Of a stretch of 5,761 nucleotides of DNA, positions 5,739 through 5,761 are shown in pieces. Where the stretch lies: contig WNEB01000117.1 of NCBI GenBank assembly GCA_009914575.1, positions 1-5,761 on the forward strand. Reading direction: 5' to 3'. The notes beneath the pieces are model-generated. The model was not told where the DNA came from. It saw nothing but the letters and a program-made list of their open reading frames with translations, and did not search any database. A program made the position numbers and the translations under genes. Source of the stretch: Burkholderia gladioli. GTDB taxonomy: Bacteria; Pseudomonadota; Gammaproteobacteria; Burkholderiales; Burkholderiaceae. How positions within the stretch are numbered: the first letter of the stretch is position 1; each line of letters starts with the position of its first letter.

Positions 5739-5761
5739 ATGAAGCCTACCAAGAAACCGAA
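5739..5761 (+). CDS. Start of IS orfA (transposase DNA-binding subunit), truncated by window end
   Basis: Seven complete codons are visible (MKPTKKP), after GGAG at 5725-5728 with a 10-nt spacer. A short basic N-terminus after an IS left end fits orfA, the helix-turn-helix subunit of IS3-family elements, which is made before the frameshift into orfB. Too little is present to prove identity with the IS at 1-720. Confidence 0.55.

Larger units (their letters stand above)
5640..5761 (+). mobile_element. Left end of an IS3-like insertion sequence (continues past window)
   Basis: The synthetase frame loses family similarity at about 5640, where TGTCCCAAACGTAGTTG begins. TG at the outer end is typical of IS3 elements. 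After about 100 bp of untranslated leader, an ATG with an upstream GGAG opens a small frame (MKPTKKP). GTAGTTG (5650-5656) matches, inverted, CAACTAC at the right end of the IS at 1-720. Both partial elements point the same way, so they may be two copies of one IS. The insertion duplication cannot be checked because the other end is outside the window. Confidence 0.7.

Overview
The window is GC-rich bacterial DNA. Its core genes (murB, yajQ, plsY, ybaK) and their protein sequences resemble those of Burkholderia sensu lato (Betaproteobacteria). This placement rests on recognition of the proteins, not on a search. Three intact housekeeping genes sit among debris from mobile elements, and two neighbouring genes are broken, so the replicon appears to be accumulating insertions and losing accessory functions.

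Layout from left to right. Bases 1-720 are the right-hand part of an IS3-family insertion sequence, with the catalytic part of its DDE transposase. It cuts into a short element (721-852) that matches, inverted, one half of a complete 265-bp miniature element at 3967-4231. Next come murB (minus strand, 881-1960) and yajQ (plus strand, 2143-2628), divergent from a shared 182-bp promoter region. A strong intrinsic terminator follows yajQ at 2656-2699. plsY (minus, 2699-3313) converges on it, and a ybaK-type gene (minus, 3463-3952) lies upstream of plsY. ybaK is a pseudogene with an in-frame TAG and a downstream 2-base frameshift.

The complete miniature element lies 14 bp upstream of the ybaK start. 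It has 24-bp imperfect terminal inverted repeats, an 8-bp AT-rich target duplication, three internal hairpins and no gene. It separates ybaK from a divergent acyl-CoA synthetase-like gene (4360-5639). That gene is broken twice: a small out-of-frame deletion near codon 55, and loss of its C-terminus to the left end of an IS3-like element (from about 5640), which continues past the window with the start of its orfA.

The intact genes serve separate core functions: MurB in peptidoglycan precursor synthesis, PlsY in the first acylation of phospholipid synthesis, and YajQ as a nucleotide (cyclic di-GMP)-binding regulator. The most unusual content is the repeated, structured miniature element and its nested history: it is inserted in or next to a core promoter in one copy and interrupted by an IS in the other.
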